A DNA stretch of 64,000 nucleotides from Bradyrhizobium sp. AZCC 1693 (lineage in GTDB: Bacteria > Pseudomonadota > Alphaproteobacteria > Rhizobiales > Xanthobacteraceae). Under the pieces are notes generated by a model. The model saw nothing but the letters and a program-made list of their open reading frames with translations, did not search any database and was not told where the DNA came from. How positions within the stretch are numbered: position 1 is the first letter of the stretch; each line of letters starts with the position of its first letter. Where the stretch lies: assembly GCF_036924745.1 (NCBI RefSeq), contig NZ_JAZHSD010000001.1:806001-870000 (forward strand), written 5' to 3'. Of this stretch, positions 63,067 through 64,000 are shown in pieces. A program made the position numbers and the translations under genes.

Positions 63067-64000
63067 ATGCCCGAGGGAAGACATTTGCCGGCTGCGCACA
63101 GGAAGTCGGTGCGGCTCTTTCTATGCGGAGATGTCATGTGCGGTCGCGGCATCGACCAGGTATTGGCGCAGCCCTGCAGCCCCGAGATTTACGAACGCTA
63201 CCTGCGATCCGCGGAGGATTACGTGCAACTCGCCGAGCAGGCGAACGGGCCCATCCCGCGGCGCAACGGGTCGTCCTACGTTTGGGGCGCCGCACTGGGC
63301 CAATTGGAGCGCATGCAGCCGGATGCGCGGATCATCAATCTCGAAACGGCTGTGACCCGCAGCCACGACCGCGTGAACAAGGGCATCAACTACCGCATGA
63401 GCCCCGAGAATGCAGAATGTCTCGCGGCGGCCAGGATCAACTGCTGCGTATTGGCCAACAACCATGTGCTCGATTGGGGCCGCGCCGGCTTGCTGGAGAC
63501 GCTGACTGTTCTGCAGAAACTGAACGTCAAGGCGACGGGCGCAGGACGCAACGATCATGAAGCGCGCGCACCCGCGCTGCTGAACCTTGGCAAAGCGCGG
63601 CTTTTGATCTTTTCGTTCGGATCGACATCGAGCGGCATCCCGCTCGATTGGGCTGCGACGTCAGATGCTCCAGGCGTCAACTTGCTGCCTGACCTCTCCG
63701 AGGCGAGTGTGTCTGATATCGCCGACCAGGTCATGGCGATCAGGAGGCCGGGCGATCTCGTCGTCGTTTCAATCCATTGGGGATCCAATTGGGGATATCA
63801 TATTCCCAATGAGCAGAAAATTCTGGCCCGGGCCCTCATCGACAAGGCAGGCGTGTCGATCGTTCACGGGCATTCTTCGCATCATCCGAGAGCGATCGAA
63901 ATCTATCGAGACCGCCTCATTCTCTATGGCTGCGGTGATTTCCTGAACGACTATGAAGGTATCGGTGGTTACGAGCGCTACCGTGACGACCTTGCCTTGA
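63067..64000 (+). CDS. CapA-family protein (poly-gamma-glutamate-synthesis-like), partial
   Basis: From ATG 63067 the frame stays open to the window end, at least 311 residues. The start reads KSVRLFLCGDVMCGRGIDQV, the metallophosphatase-like first motif of CapA proteins (GDVM), then INLETAVTRSHDR, INCCVLANNHVLDWGRAGLL, VVVSIHWGSNWGY and IVHGHSSHHPRAIEIY. CapA of Bacillus makes capsule; most proteobacterial relatives have no assigned function. Located just after the MBL gene, perhaps cotranscribed. Confidence 0.85.
   Translation, partial: MPEGRHLPAAHRKSVRLFLCGDVMCGRGIDQVLAQPCSPEIYERYLRSAEDYVQLAEQANGPIPRRNGSSYVWGAALGQLERMQPDARIINLETAVTRSHDRVNKGINYRMSPENAECLAAARINCCVLANNHVLDWGRAGLLETLTVLQKLNVKATGAGRNDHEARAPALLNLGKARLLIFSFGSTSSGIPLDWAATSDAPGVNLLPDLSEASVSDIADQVMAIRRPGDLVVVSIHWGSNWGYHIPNEQKILARALIDKAGVSIVHGHSSHHPRAIEIYRDRLILYGCGDFLNDYEGIGGYERYRDDLAL

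Overview
The window looks like a chromosomal segment of a Bradyrhizobium-like alphaproteobacterium (Rhizobiales, Nitrobacteraceae). The support is high GC, a class I polyhydroxyalkanoate synthase, five Omp25/31-type outer-membrane barrels sharing the mature start ADLAARPYTKAP, several families of short palindromic intergenic repeats, and core genes (tyrS, gyrA, parE, uvrA, ssb, recJ) in alphaproteobacterial style. It is mostly a housekeeping backbone broken by small accessory patches. I see no rRNA, tRNA or CRISPR array.

Layout. 1-3.5 kb: start of tyrS, divergent from anmK, then a glutathione S-transferase behind a large palindromic operator, and an alpha/beta hydrolase. 3.7-10.8 kb: the iron-sulfur assembly locus (NifS/IscS-like cysteine desulfurase, sufB, sufC, sufD, sufS, sufT, sufA), with an Irr-box-like motif before sufB and a dispersed repeat between sufB and sufC. 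10.8-19.5 kb: TfoX-like protein, diguanylate cyclase, DEAD-box helicase, secreted caspase-like protease, a repeat-rich 1-kb gap, O-antigen-ligase-like protein and FAD monooxygenase. 19.7-23.2 kb: two outer-membrane barrels around an SDR dehydrogenase and small membrane proteins. 23.4-27.2 kb: parE, with two toxin-antitoxin modules stacked at its 3' end, each next to an extra copy of the parE 3' terminus. 27.5-34.6 kb: DedA protein, metallo-beta-lactamase, PaiB-like protein, two different argC genes, a methyltransferase and a tandem double-barrel porin. 34.7-46.3 kb: MAPEG, phaC, lipoprotein, aminotransferase, hom, glpX, HAD dehalogenase, a decayed ParE-type toxin module, an unusual soluble chemoreceptor and recJ. 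46.3-50.6 kb: a decayed accessory patch (group II intron remnant, frameshifted AAA ATPase, SRPBCC and YVTN periplasmic pair, hemerythrin, PRC-barrel, ATPase tail fragment). 50.6-64 kb: uvrA, two porins, ssb, DUF2306, gyrA, hydrolase, PEBP, an acyltransferase remnant, an RNase Z-like protein and the start of a CapA-like gene.

Working units. Only three groups form clear functional units: the suf operon (Fe-S assembly, with overlapping stop/start codons), the hom-glpX-recJ backbone around amino-acid and carbon metabolism, and the toxin-antitoxin modules. The most interesting structure is the pair of sub-kilobase toxin-antitoxin units inserted beside parE with duplication of the parE 3' end, like site-specific integration without a visible integrase. 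Four genes carry apparent single-base frameshifts. These may be real decay or base-calling errors, and the read data should be checked before biology is inferred.
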